Source: Elioraea rosea
Lineage (GTDB): Bacteria > Pseudomonadota > Alphaproteobacteria > Acetobacterales > Acetobacteraceae
Direction of reading: 5' to 3'
Assembly: GCF_007644105.1 (NCBI RefSeq)
Contig: NZ_VFAC01000003.1
Coordinates: 124,001-188,000, forward strand
DNA: 64,000 bases
In this document: piece after piece, positions 19,608 through 30,411 of the stretch
Layout of the letters: each line of letters begins with the position of its first letter
Position numbering within the stretch: position 1 is the stretch's first letter
Program-made: the position numbers and the translations under genes
The notes under the pieces: model-generated
Databases searched by the model: none
What the model saw: the letters and a program-made list of their open reading frames with translations, nothing else
What the model was told of the DNA's origin: nothing

Positions 19608-20890
19608 TGGGCGGCGCGCTCGCGACGCTGTTCGGCACCTTCGCCGCGGCACTCGTGTTCGACATCCCGGTCGCCTCCGCGCTCGGCATCGCGGCGATGG
19701 CGGCGATCCTCGTTCACGACATCGCGCCGCTTCCCGTCGTCGCGCAGCAGATGGTTGCCGGCCTCGACAGCTTCCCGCTTCTTGCCATCCCGCTCTTCGT
19801 CCTCGCGGGCGGGCTGATGGGGGCGGCGGGGCTCACGGGGCGCATCGTCGCGCTCGCGCTGTCCCTCGTCGGGCAGAGGCGAGGGGCGCTCGCCGCCGTC
19901 GCGGTCGTCGCCTGCATGCTGTTCGGCGCGCTGTCGGGGTCGGGCGTTGCCGACGTGGTGGCGATCGGCTCGCTCGTTCTGCCGGCGATGCGACGGTCCG
20001 GGTATCCGCCGGGCTTCTCGGCAGCGCTTCTCGGCTGCGCCGGCTCGCTCGGAACGATCATCCCGCCCTCGATCGTCATGATCGTCTATGGCGTCGCGAC
20101 CGGCACGTCGATCGGGCAGCTCTTCACCGCCGGCCTCGTGCCTGGCGTGCTCGCGGGGCTGGCGCTGATGGCCGTCTCCGTCTGGAAGGCGCGCCGCGAG
20201 GGCTGGGGCGGCACGGCGGAGGCCGAGGGGCTCGTCGAGGAGGAGGGGGCCTGGGTCGGGCTGCTTGCGCTCGGCGCGCCGGCGATCATCGTCGGCGGCA
20301 TCCGCGGCGGCATCTTCACCGCGACGGAGGCCGGCGCCGTCGCCTGCCTCTATGCGCTCGTGGTGGGAGTGATCGCCACCCGCGCGTTGACGCCGGCGCT
20401 GCTCTGGGCCGAGCTTCGCCGCGCGGCGGAAACCTCGGGCGTGATCCTCTACGTGATCGCCACCGCCTCGTTGTTCGGCTGGGTGCTCGGCGCGATGGGG
20501 GCGCCACAGGTGGTGACGGCCTGGCTGCTCGGCCTGACGCGCGACCCGACGGTGGTGATCCTTCTCGCCATGGCGCTGCTTCTCGTGCTCGGCACGTTCA
20601 TGGAGACGATCGCGGTCATCCTGCTTCTCGCGCCGATCCTGTCCTCAACGCTGCCGCGCTACGGCATCGACCCGGTGCATTTCGGGCTCCTGCTTGCGCT
20701 GAACCTCGCCATCGGGGCGAACACGCCGCCGCTCGGGATCGACCTGATGGCCGCCTGCCGCGTGGCGGGGATCCCGATGCGCGAGAGCTTCCGGCACCTG
20801 CCGGCGCTGCTTGGGGCGATGGCGTGCGTGCTGCTTGCGCTCGCGCTGATGCCCGACGTGGTGCTGGCCCTGCCCCGCGCCCTGGGATGA
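19607..20890 (+). CDS. TRAP transporter large membrane subunit (DctM family)
   Basis: 427 aa, about eleven to twelve helices, the ion-transporting channel subunit. Typical DctM elements are AIPLFVLAGGLMGAAGLTGRIV, LFGALSGSGVADVVAIGSLVLPAM, GSLGTIIPPSIVMIVYG and the C-terminal ALNLAIGANTPPLGIDLMAACRVAGI. The ATG shares its A with the dctQ stop. A hydrophilic insert rich in Glu (GTAEAEGLVEEEG) separates the two halves. Confidence 0.92.
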   Translation: MGGALATLFGTFAAALVFDIPVASALGIAAMAAILVHDIAPLPVVAQQMVAGLDSFPLLAIPLFVLAGGLMGAAGLTGRIVALALSLVGQRRGALAAVAVVACMLFGALSGSGVADVVAIGSLVLPAMRRSGYPPGFSAALLGCAGSLGTIIPPSIVMIVYGVATGTSIGQLFTAGLVPGVLAGLALMAVSVWKARREGWGGTAEAEGLVEEEGAWVGLLALGAPAIIVGGIRGGIFTATEAGAVACLYALVVGVIATRALTPALLWAELRRAAETSGVILYVIATASLFGWVLGAMGAPQVVTAWLLGLTRDPTVVILLAMALLLVLGTFMETIAVILLLAPILSSTLPRYGIDPVHFGLLLALNLAIGANTPPLGIDLMAACRVAGIPMRESFRHLPALLGAMACVLLALALMPDVVLALPRALG

Positions 20891-20898
20891 CTTGCGCC

Positions 20899-21108
20899 TC
20901 AGCGCTCCGGAAGCTGCCGGGCGAGGCGTTTCGCGAGCAGGTAGCCGATGACGCCGCCGAGCGGCGCGCCCGGCAGGATGAGCAGCCAGCCGACATGGGC
21001 GCCCTGGATGACGAGCCCCATGCCGATGCCGAGCATCATCCCGCCCGTGACCGAGCCGATGACCCCGGCGGTAAGGCCGAGGACGAGGATGTCGCTTCGC
21101 GTGATCAT
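20899..21108 (-). CDS. Small hypothetical membrane protein (69 aa)
   Basis: Two hydrophobic segments (about 6-34 and 40-58) with many glycines (GVIGSVTGGMMLGIGMGLV) and a basic C-terminus AKRLARQLPER; probably a two-helix inner-membrane protein. No family recognised. It is convergent with dctM (8-bp gap) and divergent from rpsD. The gly-rich helix and clear ATG make coding likely but not certain. Confidence 0.5.
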   Translation of the reverse strand: MITRSDILVLGLTAGVIGSVTGGMMLGIGMGLVIQGAHVGWLLILPGAPLGGVIGYLLAKRLARQLPER

Positions 21109-21167
21109 GCCGGGGCATTAGGCCGCGCCGCGGCGCCAGGCAAGGGGGCGGTCCGGCAGGCGGCCCG

Positions 21168-21215
21168 GATTTGACAAGCCTCCGATTTGACAAGAGGGGG
21201 GGCCGCTGCCATACC
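21168..21215 (+). promoter_or_regulatory. Probable rpsD promoter with duplicated -35 element
   Basis: An 11-bp sequence GATTTGACAAG occurs twice, at 21168-21178 and 21184-21194, 16 bp apart. Each copy carries a perfect TTGACA. The second (21187-21192) is followed after 17 bp by CATACC (21210-21215), a fair -10. The first has no -10 at the right distance. This would give a leader of about 130 nt before rpsD, long enough for ribosomal-protein feedback control. Confidence 0.5.
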
Positions 21216-21349
21216 CCGCCGCACTCCCGGGAACGTGGACGGGCCCTTGGTGGCCCGCGCCCGCCCTTTGCCGTTTGGCATGGGGCCTACCGGGACAGAA
21301 GGGGCTGCGACGGGCAGCGCCACAGAAGAGACGACGAAAGGGGTCGCGC

Positions 21350-21964
21350 ATGACCAAGCGCGCCGAAAGCAAGTACAAGATCAACCGCCGCCTCGGCATG
21401 AACCTGTGGGGCCGGCCGAAGTCGCCGATCAACAAGCGCGACTACGGCCCCGGCCAGCATGGCCAGCGCCGCAAGAAGCCGACCGATTTCGGCACGCAGC
21501 TCATGGCGAAGCAGCGGCTCAAGGGCTACTACGGCAACATCGGCGAGCGGCAGTTCCGCCGCTATTACGAGGAGGCCGTGCGCCGCAAGGGCGACACCTC
21601 CGAGAACCTGATCGAGCTGCTCGAGCGCCGGCTCGACACGGTGGTGTACCGCCTGAAGTTCGCCATCACCCCCTTCGCCGCCCGGCAGTTCGTGAACCAC
21701 GGCCACATCCAGGTGAACGGCAAGCGTGTGAACATCTCGAGCTACCTCGTGAAGGACGGTGACGTCATCGAGGTGAAGGAGAAGTCGAAGCAACTCGCCG
21801 CCGTGCTCGACGCCTCGCAGACGACCGAGCGCGACGTTCCCGAGTATCTCGAGGTCGATCACCGCGCGATGAAGGGCCGCTACCTGCGCGCCCCGAAGCT
21901 CTCCGATGTGCCCTACCCGGTGCAGATGGAGCCGAACCAGGTGGTCGAGTTCTACTCGCGCTGA
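21350..21964 (+). CDS. rpsD: 30S ribosomal protein S4
   Basis: 204-aa primary 16S rRNA-binding protein of the small subunit. It starts [26 protein letters not shown], which is the alphaproteobacterial S4 N-terminus, lacks the N-terminal Zn cysteines of some S4 forms, and carries the S4 domain at about 94-160 ([16 protein letters not shown] ... [15 protein letters not shown]). Placed alone rather than in the alpha operon, as usual in this class. GAAAGGGG at 21337-21344 is the ribosome site. The C-terminal [11 protein letters not shown] is conserved. Confidence 0.98.
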   Translation: MTKRAESKYKINRRLGMNLWGRPKSPINKRDYGPGQHGQRRKKPTDFGTQLMAKQRLKGYYGNIGERQFRRYYEEAVRRKGDTSENLIELLERRLDTVVYRLKFAITPFAARQFVNHGHIQVNGKRVNISSYLVKDGDVIEVKEKSKQLAAVLDASQTTERDVPEYLEVDHRAMKGRYLRAPKLSDVPYPVQMEPNQVVEFYSR

Positions 21965-22040
21965 CGCGGGGCGACACGACGATGTCTCGGCGCGCCGGGC
22001 GGGGGAACCTGCTCGGCGCGTTGTGTTTCGGGGCGCCGTG

Positions 22041-23354
22041 GTGAGCGACGCCCACCTTCTCAAGGCAGCCCGCGGCCTCGCGCGGCTCGCGGCAGAGCAT
22101 GCGCCGAGCGCTCTTTCGCTCAGGCTCTGGAACGGCGAGATGCTTCCGCTCGGGCCGGAGGCGGATGGCAGCGTGGCGATCGCGCTGAACTCGCCGCTGG
22201 CCATCGCGCGCCTCCTGCGCCGCCCGCGCATCCGCACGGTTGTGGAGCTCGTCGCGTCGGGCGATCTCGATGTCGTCGGCGGAACGCTTCTCGACATCGC
22301 CGACCGTCGCGGAACGGCACGCACGAAGGGGCTGTGGAAGCGGCTGCCGAAGGCGCGGCTCCTGTCGCTCGCGCTTCCCTTCCTGACGCTCCGCGGCGAC
22401 GCGGCGCGCAGCCACGCCTATCGCGGCGCTAAGGGCCAGCATGCCGGGAAGGGACGCGACGACGCGGCGCTCGTGCGCTTCCACTACGACCTCTCGAACG
22501 CCTTCTACGGCCTCTTCCTCGATCCGAGGATGCAATATTCCTGCGCCTATTTCCCGAGCTGGGAGGCATCGCTCGAGGAGGCCCAGGAAGCGAAGCTCGA
22601 GATGATCTGCCGCAAGCTTCGCCTCGCGCCGGGCGAGCGGCTTCTCGACATCGGCTGCGGCTGGGGTGGGCTCGTCTGCCACGCCGCGGCGAAGCATGGC
22701 GTGCGCGCGCATGGGGTGACGCTGTCGGAGAAGCAGTTCGAGGGGGCGCGCGCGCGCATCGCGGCGATGGGCCTCGAGGACCGCGTGACGGTCGAACTCA
22801 AGGACTGGCGCGCGCTGCTTCCAGACCGAGCCGAGGGCTTCGACAAGATCTCGTCGATCGGCATGTTCGAGCATGTGGGGCTCGCCAATGCGCCGGCCTA
22901 TTTCGCCGGCGTGCGCGCGCTGCTGCGCCCGCGGGGCGTCTACCTGCACCATGCGATCACGCGGCCCGCGAAGCGGAGCGAGCGGCTGTTCCGCCGCAAG
23001 AACCCCGAGTACCAGGCGATCGTCGACTATGTGTTCCCGGGAGGCGAGCTCGACCATATCGGCAACACCGTTGCCTCGCTGGAACGGGCTGGATTCGAGG
23101 TGCACGACGTCGAGGGCTGGCGCGAGCACTATGCGCGAACAACGCGTCTCTGGACCGAACGGCTCGCCGCGCGTCGCGAGGAGGCGGTGGCGGAGGTCGG
23201 CGAGGCGCGGGTGCGGCTCTGGCTTCTCTACCTCGCCGGCGTGTCGCTCGCCTTCACGCGCGGCACGGCGCTGATCTTCCAGACGGTGGCGACGAAGCGC
23301 GCGCGCGGGCCGAGCGGCCTGCCGCCGACGCGGGCGGATCTCTACCGCCCGTAG
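22041..23354 (+). CDS. cfa: Cyclopropane-fatty-acyl-phospholipid synthase family protein
   Basis: SAM-dependent enzyme that adds a methylene (or methyl) to unsaturated acyl chains of membrane lipids. The 437-aa product has an N-terminal lipid-binding domain, then the Rossmann methyltransferase with LLDIGCGWGGL, GVTLSEKQFEGAR and the active-site SSIGMFEHVG. RFHYDLSNAFYGLFLDPRMQYSCAYF is the CFA family signature. The start is uncertain: GTG codons at 22038 and 22041 are both possible and no ATG suits. The 3' end overlaps the convergent glycosyltransferase gene by 13 bp. Cyclopropanation is the default role, but this C-terminal type can also make methylated chains. Confidence 0.88.
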   Translation: MSDAHLLKAARGLARLAAEHAPSALSLRLWNGEMLPLGPEADGSVAIALNSPLAIARLLRRPRIRTVVELVASGDLDVVGGTLLDIADRRGTARTKGLWKRLPKARLLSLALPFLTLRGDAARSHAYRGAKGQHAGKGRDDAALVRFHYDLSNAFYGLFLDPRMQYSCAYFPSWEASLEEAQEAKLEMICRKLRLAPGERLLDIGCGWGGLVCHAAAKHGVRAHGVTLSEKQFEGARARIAAMGLEDRVTVELKDWRALLPDRAEGFDKISSIGMFEHVGLANAPAYFAGVRALLRPRGVYLHHAITRPAKRSERLFRRKNPEYQAIVDYVFPGGELDHIGNTVASLERAGFEVHDVEGWREHYARTTRLWTERLAARREEAVAEVGEARVRLWLLYLAGVSLAFTRGTALIFQTVATKRARGPSGLPPTRADLYRP

Positions 23355-24322
23355 CGCCCGAGCTGCGGCACGAACGCCCGCGGAAGCAGAGGCTGGAGGT
23401 ACGCGGCGGCAAGGACCGCTGCGCGCTTCAGGCTCGGCGCCGCCGCGAGCGAGGCGCGCATCCAGCGGCGGCCCTGCGCGCCCTTGCCGTGGCGGACGAG
23501 CTCGCGCCCGACGATCCAGGCATTCTCCGCTTCCGTGCGGCGGCGGATCGCTGCCAGGCGCTCGGGCCCGAAGCGTGCGACGAGCGTGGGGTTGGCGAAG
23601 ATCGCGTCCATCGCCGGCTCAAAGCTCGCGGGGTCGGTCGCCATCCGGAGATAGGCGCCGGAGGAACGCTGCCGCACATAGAGCAGCGGTTCCGCACCGG
23701 GAACGGTCGCGAAGCGGCCGAGGGTGGCGAGCCGAAGCCAGTACTCCCAGTCCTCGCCGAAGCGCACGCCGGGCAGGAACCCGCCCGCGCGTCGCGCCGC
23801 CTCGGCGCGGATCAGCATGTGCCCGCCATTGTGGAACAGGTTCATCACCAGGAGCGGCTCGACGATGTCGCCCGAAGGAAACGGCCCGTCCTTGACCCAG
23901 AGCGGGGTCGCACCCGGATGCGCGTCCTCCGGGACGAAGGCATAGGCGCCGTAGGCGGCGACGTCGCCTTCGCCGAGCGCCGCGCGCATCCGGGCGAGCG
24001 CCTCGGGGGCGAGCCAGTCATCGGCGTCGAGGAAGCAGAGCGCCTCGCCGCGCGCTTCCTCCATGCCGCGGTTCCGCGCGGCCGAGACGCCCGCATTCTC
24101 CTGCGCCACGAGCCGCACACGCGCGTCGCCGAACGCGGCGACCGCATCCGCCGTGCCGTCGCGCGAGCCGTCATCGACGACGATCGCTTCCCACTCTCCC
24201 ATCGTCTGCGCGGCGAGCGAGGCAAGCGCGTCGCCGATGAAGGGCGCGACGTTGTAGGCGGGGATCACCACCGAAACGAAAGGGGCGCCCCCTTGCGGGG
24301 GCGCCCCCGTTGCAGCGCTCAA
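23342..24322 (-). CDS. Family 2 glycosyltransferase
   Basis: GT-A fold transferase: FVSVVIPAYNVAPFIGDALASLAAQT opens the nucleotide-binding domain, VVDDGSRDGT and FLDADDW supply the Asp residues that hold the metal and sugar nucleotide, and FGEDWEYWLRLA is the acceptor-side ED motif. About 326 aa from a TTG at 24322; the only other nearby option is a GTG just inside VSVVIP, which would shorten the first strand. The presumed first codons lie in a perfect hairpin that probably terminates grxD, so the start is the weakest point. No membrane helices; sugar and acceptor unknown. No other polysaccharide genes nearby. Confidence 0.8.
   Translation of the reverse strand: MSAATGAPPQGGAPFVSVVIPAYNVAPFIGDALASLAAQTMGEWEAIVVDDGSRDGTADAVAAFGDARVRLVAQENAGVSAARNRGMEEARGEALCFLDADDWLAPEALARMRAALGEGDVAAYGAYAFVPEDAHPGATPLWVKDGPFPSGDIVEPLLVMNLFHNGGHMLIRAEAARRAGGFLPGVRFGEDWEYWLRLATLGRFATVPGAEPLLYVRQRSSGAYLRMATDPASFEPAMDAIFANPTLVARFGPERLAAIRRRTEAENAWIVGRELVRHGKGAQGRRWMRASLAAAPSLKRAAVLAAAYLQPLLPRAFVPQLGRYGR
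24282..24307 (-). terminator. Perfect 11-bp hairpin, probable grxD terminator
   Basis: GGGGCGCCCCC and its exact complement flank a 4-nt loop (TTGC on the plus strand). Read on the minus strand it lies 26 bp after the grxD stop and is followed by TTTCGTTTCG, a partial T tract. It also overlaps the 5' end of the glycosyltransferase reading frame, where it would encode the Gly/Ala/Pro-rich residues before FVSVV. Confidence 0.6.
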
Positions 24323-24333
24323 GCGTGCCGCCT

Positions 24334-24675
24334 TCAGCTGACGGCCGGCTTCACCTCGACGCCCTTCTCGGTGAGCAGCGTCTCGAGCTCGCCCGACTGG
24401 AACATCTCGGTGACGATGTCGCAGCCGCCGACGAACTCGCCCTTCACGTAGAGCTGGGGGATCGTCGGCCAATTGGTGAACTGCTTGATGCCGTCGCGGA
24501 TGCCGGGGTCCTCCAGCACGTTCACGCCTTTGAACTTCACGCCCATGTGCATGAGGATCTGCACGACGCGGGCGGAGAAGCCGCACTGCGGGAACATCGC
24601 GGTGCCCTTCATGTACAGCACCACCGGGTTCTCGGTGATGTCGGCCTGGATTCGCTCGAACACGGGGTTGGACAT
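24334..24675 (-). CDS. grxD: Monothiol glutaredoxin, Grx4/Grx5 type
   Basis: 113-aa CGFS glutaredoxin that carries or senses [2Fe-2S] clusters together with glutathione and BolA proteins. The CGFS motif follows GTAMFPQ, with the glutathione-binding [21 protein letters not shown] downstream. AAGGA 7 nt before the ATG at 24675 favours it over the ATG at 24690. It lies directly downstream of the bolA-family gene, its known protein partner. Function in Fe-S trafficking is well established for the family. Confidence 0.94.
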   Translation of the reverse strand: MSNPVFERIQADITENPVVLYMKGTAMFPQCGFSARVVQILMHMGVKFKGVNVLEDPGIRDGIKQFTNWPTIPQLYVKGEFVGGCDIVTEMFQSGELETLLTEKGVEVKPAVS

Positions 24676-24717
24676 CGCTTGGTCCTTCACGTGGGTGTTG
24701 GCGCGGGGGCGCTTGGT

Positions 24718-24954
24718 TCAGTCTTGCGGCGGCGAGGTCTGCAGCGCAAGCGCGTGCAGCGCCCCGCCCATGCGCCCCTGCAGCGCGGCATAGACCATCT
24801 GGTGCTGCTGGACGCGCGACTTTCCCTTGAACGCGGCGGAAACCACTGTCGCGGCATAGTGGTCGCCGTCCCCGCGCAGGTCCTCGATCGTCACCTGCGC
24901 GTCGGGCAGGGAGGCCCGGATCAGCGCCTCGATCTCGCCAGCCGACATTGCCAT
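24718..24954 (-). CDS. BolA/IbaG-family protein
   Basis: 78-aa class II KH-like fold with the invariant His in QQHQMVYAAL and the variable loop GDGDHYAATVVSAAF, which lacks the Cys of BolA1 types; closer to IbaG/BolA2. Such proteins form [2Fe-2S]-bridged heterodimers with CGFS glutaredoxins, and grxD follows 42 bp downstream on the same strand. purL ends 22 bp upstream, so the three may share a transcript. A second ATG two codons in is equally possible as start. Confidence 0.92.
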   Translation of the reverse strand: MAMSAGEIEALIRASLPDAQVTIEDLRGDGDHYAATVVSAAFKGKSRVQQHQMVYAALQGRMGGALHALALQTSPPQD

Positions 24955-24976
24955 TGGGGTTCCGGCTGCTCCTGTC

Positions 24977-27199
<2,223 letters not shown>

Positions 27200-27268
27200 T
27201 CGGGCGCTCTCCGTGTCTTCCCGCGTGAGGGGCCACGGGCAGCGCGCCGCGTCAAGCGGGCAGGAGGT

Positions 27269-28126
27269 TCAGTCGGCCCGGAAGCGGCTGAGCCCACGGA
27301 TCGTGACGGGCAGGTCATGCCTGCCCGTCGCCAGTGAGATGGCTCCCTGCCCCTCGACGAGCGTAACCGCGCGACGCGTCACGCCGCTCCTGAGGTCACT
27401 TGCGGTCCAAGACGTAGCGCTTTGGCGCACGTTGAGCGCTCGTTGGCCCGACTCATTGCGTTGGCGGTTTACAGTCAAGTCGGCCGCGCATCTCCAGACG
27501 ACGACGTCGTTCGGGCCGATCTTCGACATGCCCTCGACCCTGCATTGCACGGGAACGATTATCTGGCCGGTCCCTGCTACACCTCGCAGGGCAAAATTCT
27601 CCGTCATCGTTTCGCCCTGCGCCAGCAGCCCGCGTGTCCGGTCCAGAACACTCGAAAGCCGGCCTTCGAACCCCCTGAGCGCGCCTTGCTCATCCGATGT
27701 TGTCGGCAAAACCAGAGGATCCTGGAAGCGGCGGTTCCGGATGGCACCCGAACCGGTCCATTCGGCTGACAGCATGGCTCCGCGATATGGACCTTCCGTC
27801 ACAGTCGCCGTAATCCGCTGCCATTGGGCATCGACCATCGCGTACGAGAGATCGCCGCAGTTCCGCTCCATTATCAGAAGCTGACGGGCGTGCAACCACC
27901 CCTCGAAGGAGAATTCGTCGCAGAATCGCATCTTCGCGTTGATCAGTGTCGTCCCCGCGATGATCGGCGTGGCCAGGGGAACGACCGGCGCATCCAGTCC
28001 CAGGTCATCCGGCCCGACGGTCGCGGGCAGAGCGATTTTGGTCGGCTGCACCGCAGGCGTGCCACCGGGCTGAGCGCAGCCTGCGACGAGCAGCACGACC
28101 AGCCCGGACACCAACCGACCGATCAT
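27269..28126 (-). CDS. Hypothetical lipoprotein (285 aa)
   Basis: Unrecognised family. N-terminal lipoprotein signal with lipobox LVAG-Cys17 (VLLVAGCAQPGG), then a soluble domain: paired Cys (RFCDEFSFEGW and MERNCGDLS, plus CRVEG and WRCAADL) that could form disulfides. No membrane helices after the anchor, so probably attached to the inner or outer membrane facing the periplasm. Codons end in A/T more often than in the flanking pur genes, suggesting later insertion between purL and purQ. ATG at 28126; no operon partner is obvious. Confidence 0.65.
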   Translation of the reverse strand: MIGRLVSGLVVLLVAGCAQPGGTPAVQPTKIALPATVGPDDLGLDAPVVPLATPIIAGTTLINAKMRFCDEFSFEGWLHARQLLIMERNCGDLSYAMVDAQWQRITATVTEGPYRGAMLSAEWTGSGAIRNRRFQDPLVLPTTSDEQGALRGFEGRLSSVLDRTRGLLAQGETMTENFALRGVAGTGQIIVPVQCRVEGMSKIGPNDVVVWRCAADLTVNRQRNESGQRALNVRQSATSWTASDLRSGVTRRAVTLVEGQGAISLATGRHDLPVTIRGLSRFRAD

Positions 28127-28352
28127 CCTGCTCTTCTCATGACGACGCGATTGTGGCCCAGTCCTGGAGGAATGAAGCGAAGTCGTATCATACGCCTCGG
28201 TACGGTGTCAGGACGAATCTTCTGTCGTCTGCAGGGGCGCGCACGGGGGGCATTGCCTGCCTGCAGGACACGTTCTTGATCCAGGTCATGGTTCATGGAG
28301 TAGCCGAGCACGATCATGGCGTGACCGGCGACGACTGAGGGGAGCAGGACGC

Positions 28353-29234
28353 ATGGCAAAGAAGCATCGGAAGGAAAAGGACAAGGCCAGGAACGGCGGC
28401 GGCGAGGCCGCCGCGTCGGCGGAGTCGCCCGCGCGCGACGAGCGCTTCAAGCCCGACGGCACGCTTTCGCGCAAGGCCTACGAGGCCGCGCTGCGCGAGC
28501 TGCACGTCGAGCTCGTGAAGCTGCAGGAATGGACCAAGGCGACGGGCGCGAAGATCTGCGTCGTCTTCGAGGGGCGTGACGGGGCGGGCAAGGGCGGCAC
28601 CATCAAGGCGATCACCGAGCGCGTCAGCCCGCGCGTGTTCCGCGTCGTCGCGCTGCCCGCGCCGACGGAGCGCGAGAAATCACAGATGTACGTGCAGCGC
28701 TACATCCCGCATCTGCCGGCAGCGGGTGAGATCGTGATCTTCGACCGCTCCTGGTACAACCGCGCCGGCGTCGAGCGTGTCATGGGATTCGCGACCGATG
28801 AGCAGGTGGCCAGGTTCCTGGCGATGGTGCCTGCGGTCGAGAAGGCGGTGGTCGACAGCGGCGTCATCCTGCTGAAGTACTGGCTCGAGGTGAGCATGGA
28901 GGAGCAGACGCGGCGGCTCGAAGCGCGCATCAATGACGGGCGCAAGACCTGGAAGCTTTCGCCGATGGACCTGAAGAGCTACAGCCGCTGGTACGAGTAC
29001 TCGCGCGCGCGCGACGAGATGTTCGCAGCGAGCGACAGTTCCTGGGCGCCCTGGTACGTGGCGCATTCGGACGACAAGAGGCGTGCACGGCTGAACATCA
29101 TCCGCCACCTCCTGAACCACATTCCCTACAAGTCGCCGAAGCGGGAGAAGGTGGTCCTGCCGAAGCGGCAGAAGGCGGAGGACTACGTGGAGCCGGACTA
29201 TCCCTGGAAGGTGATCGGCGACACGGTGAGCTAG
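28353..29234 (+). CDS. ppk2: Polyphosphate kinase 2 family protein
   Basis: Transfers phosphate between polyphosphate and nucleoside di- or monophosphates. 293 aa with Walker [12 protein letters not shown] (about 73-83), the lid arginines and Walker B-like [18 protein letters not shown], and [20 protein letters not shown]; the single-domain length and [16 protein letters not shown] fit class I PPK2 (NDP phosphorylation). Preceded by GGGGAGCAGG. The N-terminal 30 residues are Lys/Ala-rich and probably disordered. It is transcribed against the purine genes and its stop shares CTAG with the purQ stop. Confidence 0.93.
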   Translation: MAKKHRKEKDKARNGGGEAAASAESPARDERFKPDGTLSRKAYEAALRELHVELVKLQEWTKATGAKICVVFEGRDGAGKGGTIKAITERVSPRVFRVVALPAPTEREKSQMYVQRYIPHLPAAGEIVIFDRSWYNRAGVERVMGFATDEQVARFLAMVPAVEKAVVDSGVILLKYWLEVSMEEQTRRLEARINDGRKTWKLSPMDLKSYSRWYEYSRARDEMFAASDSSWAPWYVAHSDDKRRARLNIIRHLLNHIPYKSPKREKVVLPKRQKAEDYVEPDYPWKVIGDTVS

Positions 29235-29929
29235 GCAGCCGAAGCCAGGCTCTCGAACAGAGGCAGCCCGTCGGTGCCGCCCATCAGCGGGTCCACCAAG
29301 TCCTCGGGGTGGGGCATCAGGCCCAGGATGCGGCGGTTTTCCGAGAAGATGCCAGCGATGTAGCGCGCCGCCCCGTTCAGCGCCGCCGCGGGCTCCGCCT
29401 CGCCCTTGTCGTTGACGTAGCGGAACGCCACCAGGCCCTCGCCCTCGAGCCGATCGAGTACCGCCTCGTCAGCGACGTAGTTGCCGTCGCCATGCGCCAT
29501 CGGCGCGCGGATGATCTGGCCGCGCTGGTAATGCGCGGTGAAGGCCGTGTCGGTGCGCTCGACGCGCATCAGGCAGTCCATCGAAAGGAAGCGCAGCGTG
29601 GCGTTGCGCAGGAGCGCGCCCGGAAGCAGGCCCGCCTCGCAGAGGATCTGGAACCCGTTGCACACGCCGAGGGTCAAGCCCCCGCGCCCCGCATGGGCAG
29701 CGACGGCGCGCATGATCGGCGAATGCGCCGCCATCGCCCCGGTGCGGAGGTAGTCGCCATGGCTGAACCCGCCCGGCAGAACCACGAGGTCGAGCCCGGC
29801 GGGGAGTTCGGCGTCGCGGTGCCAGAGCATCGCGGGGCGGCGGCCCGTGGCGCGCTCGAGCGCGATCGCCATGTCGCGCTCGCGGTTCGTTCCCGGAAAT
29901 ACGACGATGCCTGCCTTCAGCGCGCCCAT
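29231..29929 (-). CDS. purQ: Phosphoribosylformylglycinamidine synthase, glutaminase subunit
   Basis: Class I glutamine amidotransferase that feeds ammonia to PurL. 232 aa from the ATG at 29929 ([19 protein letters not shown]); a longer start at 29953 would only add Gly/Ala-rich residues. Nucleophile Cys in [11 protein letters not shown] and the catalytic His/Glu in [12 protein letters not shown] are intact. Its start is 1 bp from the stop of a small membrane-protein gene; purS and purC lie just upstream on the same transcript. Confidence 0.96.
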   Translation of the reverse strand: MGALKAGIVVFPGTNRERDMAIALERATGRRPAMLWHRDAELPAGLDLVVLPGGFSHGDYLRTGAMAAHSPIMRAVAAHAGRGGLTLGVCNGFQILCEAGLLPGALLRNATLRFLSMDCLMRVERTDTAFTAHYQRGQIIRAPMAHGDGNYVADEAVLDRLEGEGLVAFRYVNDKGEAEPAAALNGAARYIAGIFSENRRILGLMPHPEDLVDPLMGGTDGLPLFESLASAA

Positions 29930-29930
29930 C

Positions 29931-30149
29931 CTACCCGCTCCACCAGGTGCCAAGCCTTAGCCAGTGCATGCCCATCAGCGTCACCAGCGTAACCACGACG
30001 GCGATGGCGGCGGCGTCGAACCAGAGCCGCACGGCCGCCCGCTTCTTGGCGACGAACCCTGCCGGCGACGGCGCCGTCTGCCTCCGCTTCAGCGCCCAGG
30101 CGATGATCACCGTCAGCACCACGAAGACGAGGAGTGAGGCCTTCACCAT
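29931..30149 (-). CDS. Small two-helix membrane protein within the pur operon (72 aa)
   Basis: Two hydrophobic helices (about 3-20 and 44-63) around a basic loop [21 protein letters not shown], ending LRLGTWWSG; positive-inside bias puts the loop in the cytoplasm. It is squeezed between purS (10 bp) and purQ (1 bp), so its expression must follow the purine genes. I do not recognise the family; similar two-helix HIG1/TMEM-like proteins occur in respiratory complexes of alphaproteobacteria ([12 protein letters not shown] looks like that sort), which is only a guess. Confidence 0.6.
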   Translation of the reverse strand: MVKASLLVFVVLTVIIAWALKRRQTAPSPAGFVAKKRAAVRLWFDAAAIAVVVTLVTLMGMHWLRLGTWWSG

Positions 30150-30159
30150 CGACGGGGCC

Positions 30160-30411
30160 TCAGACGATCTCGACGCGGAAGCTCTCGATCACGCTGTTGG
30201 CCAGAAGCTTGCGCGCCATCTCCTCCGCGGCGGCCTTCGCCTTGGCGGGGTCGGTCTCGGCCAGCGCGAGCTCGATCACCTTGCCCGCGCGCACGTCCTC
30301 GACGCCGGCGAAGCCGAGCGTGCCGAGCGCATGCGCGATCGCCTTGCCCTCGGGGTCGAGCACGCCGGACTTGGGCATCACTGTCACACGGGCCTTGAGC
30401 GTTCCGCTCAC
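30160..30411 (-). CDS. purS: Phosphoribosylformylglycinamidine synthase, PurS subunit
   Basis: 83-aa dimeric linker subunit that docks PurQ onto PurL. The sequence [20 protein letters not shown] and the C-terminal [15 protein letters not shown] are typical. The GTG at 30411 overlaps the purC stop (GTGA), which decides the start against a 53-residue extension out of frame with anything conserved. Confidence 0.95.
   Translation of the reverse strand: MSGTLKARVTVMPKSGVLDPEGKAIAHALGTLGFAGVEDVRAGKVIELALAETDPAKAKAAAEEMARKLLANSVIESFRVEIV

Noticed and set aside
28184-28194. CGTAT-C-ATACG palindrome between the lipoprotein and ppk2 genes
   Set aside because: Only 5-bp arms and no placement relative to a clear promoter; may be chance in an AT-richer gap.
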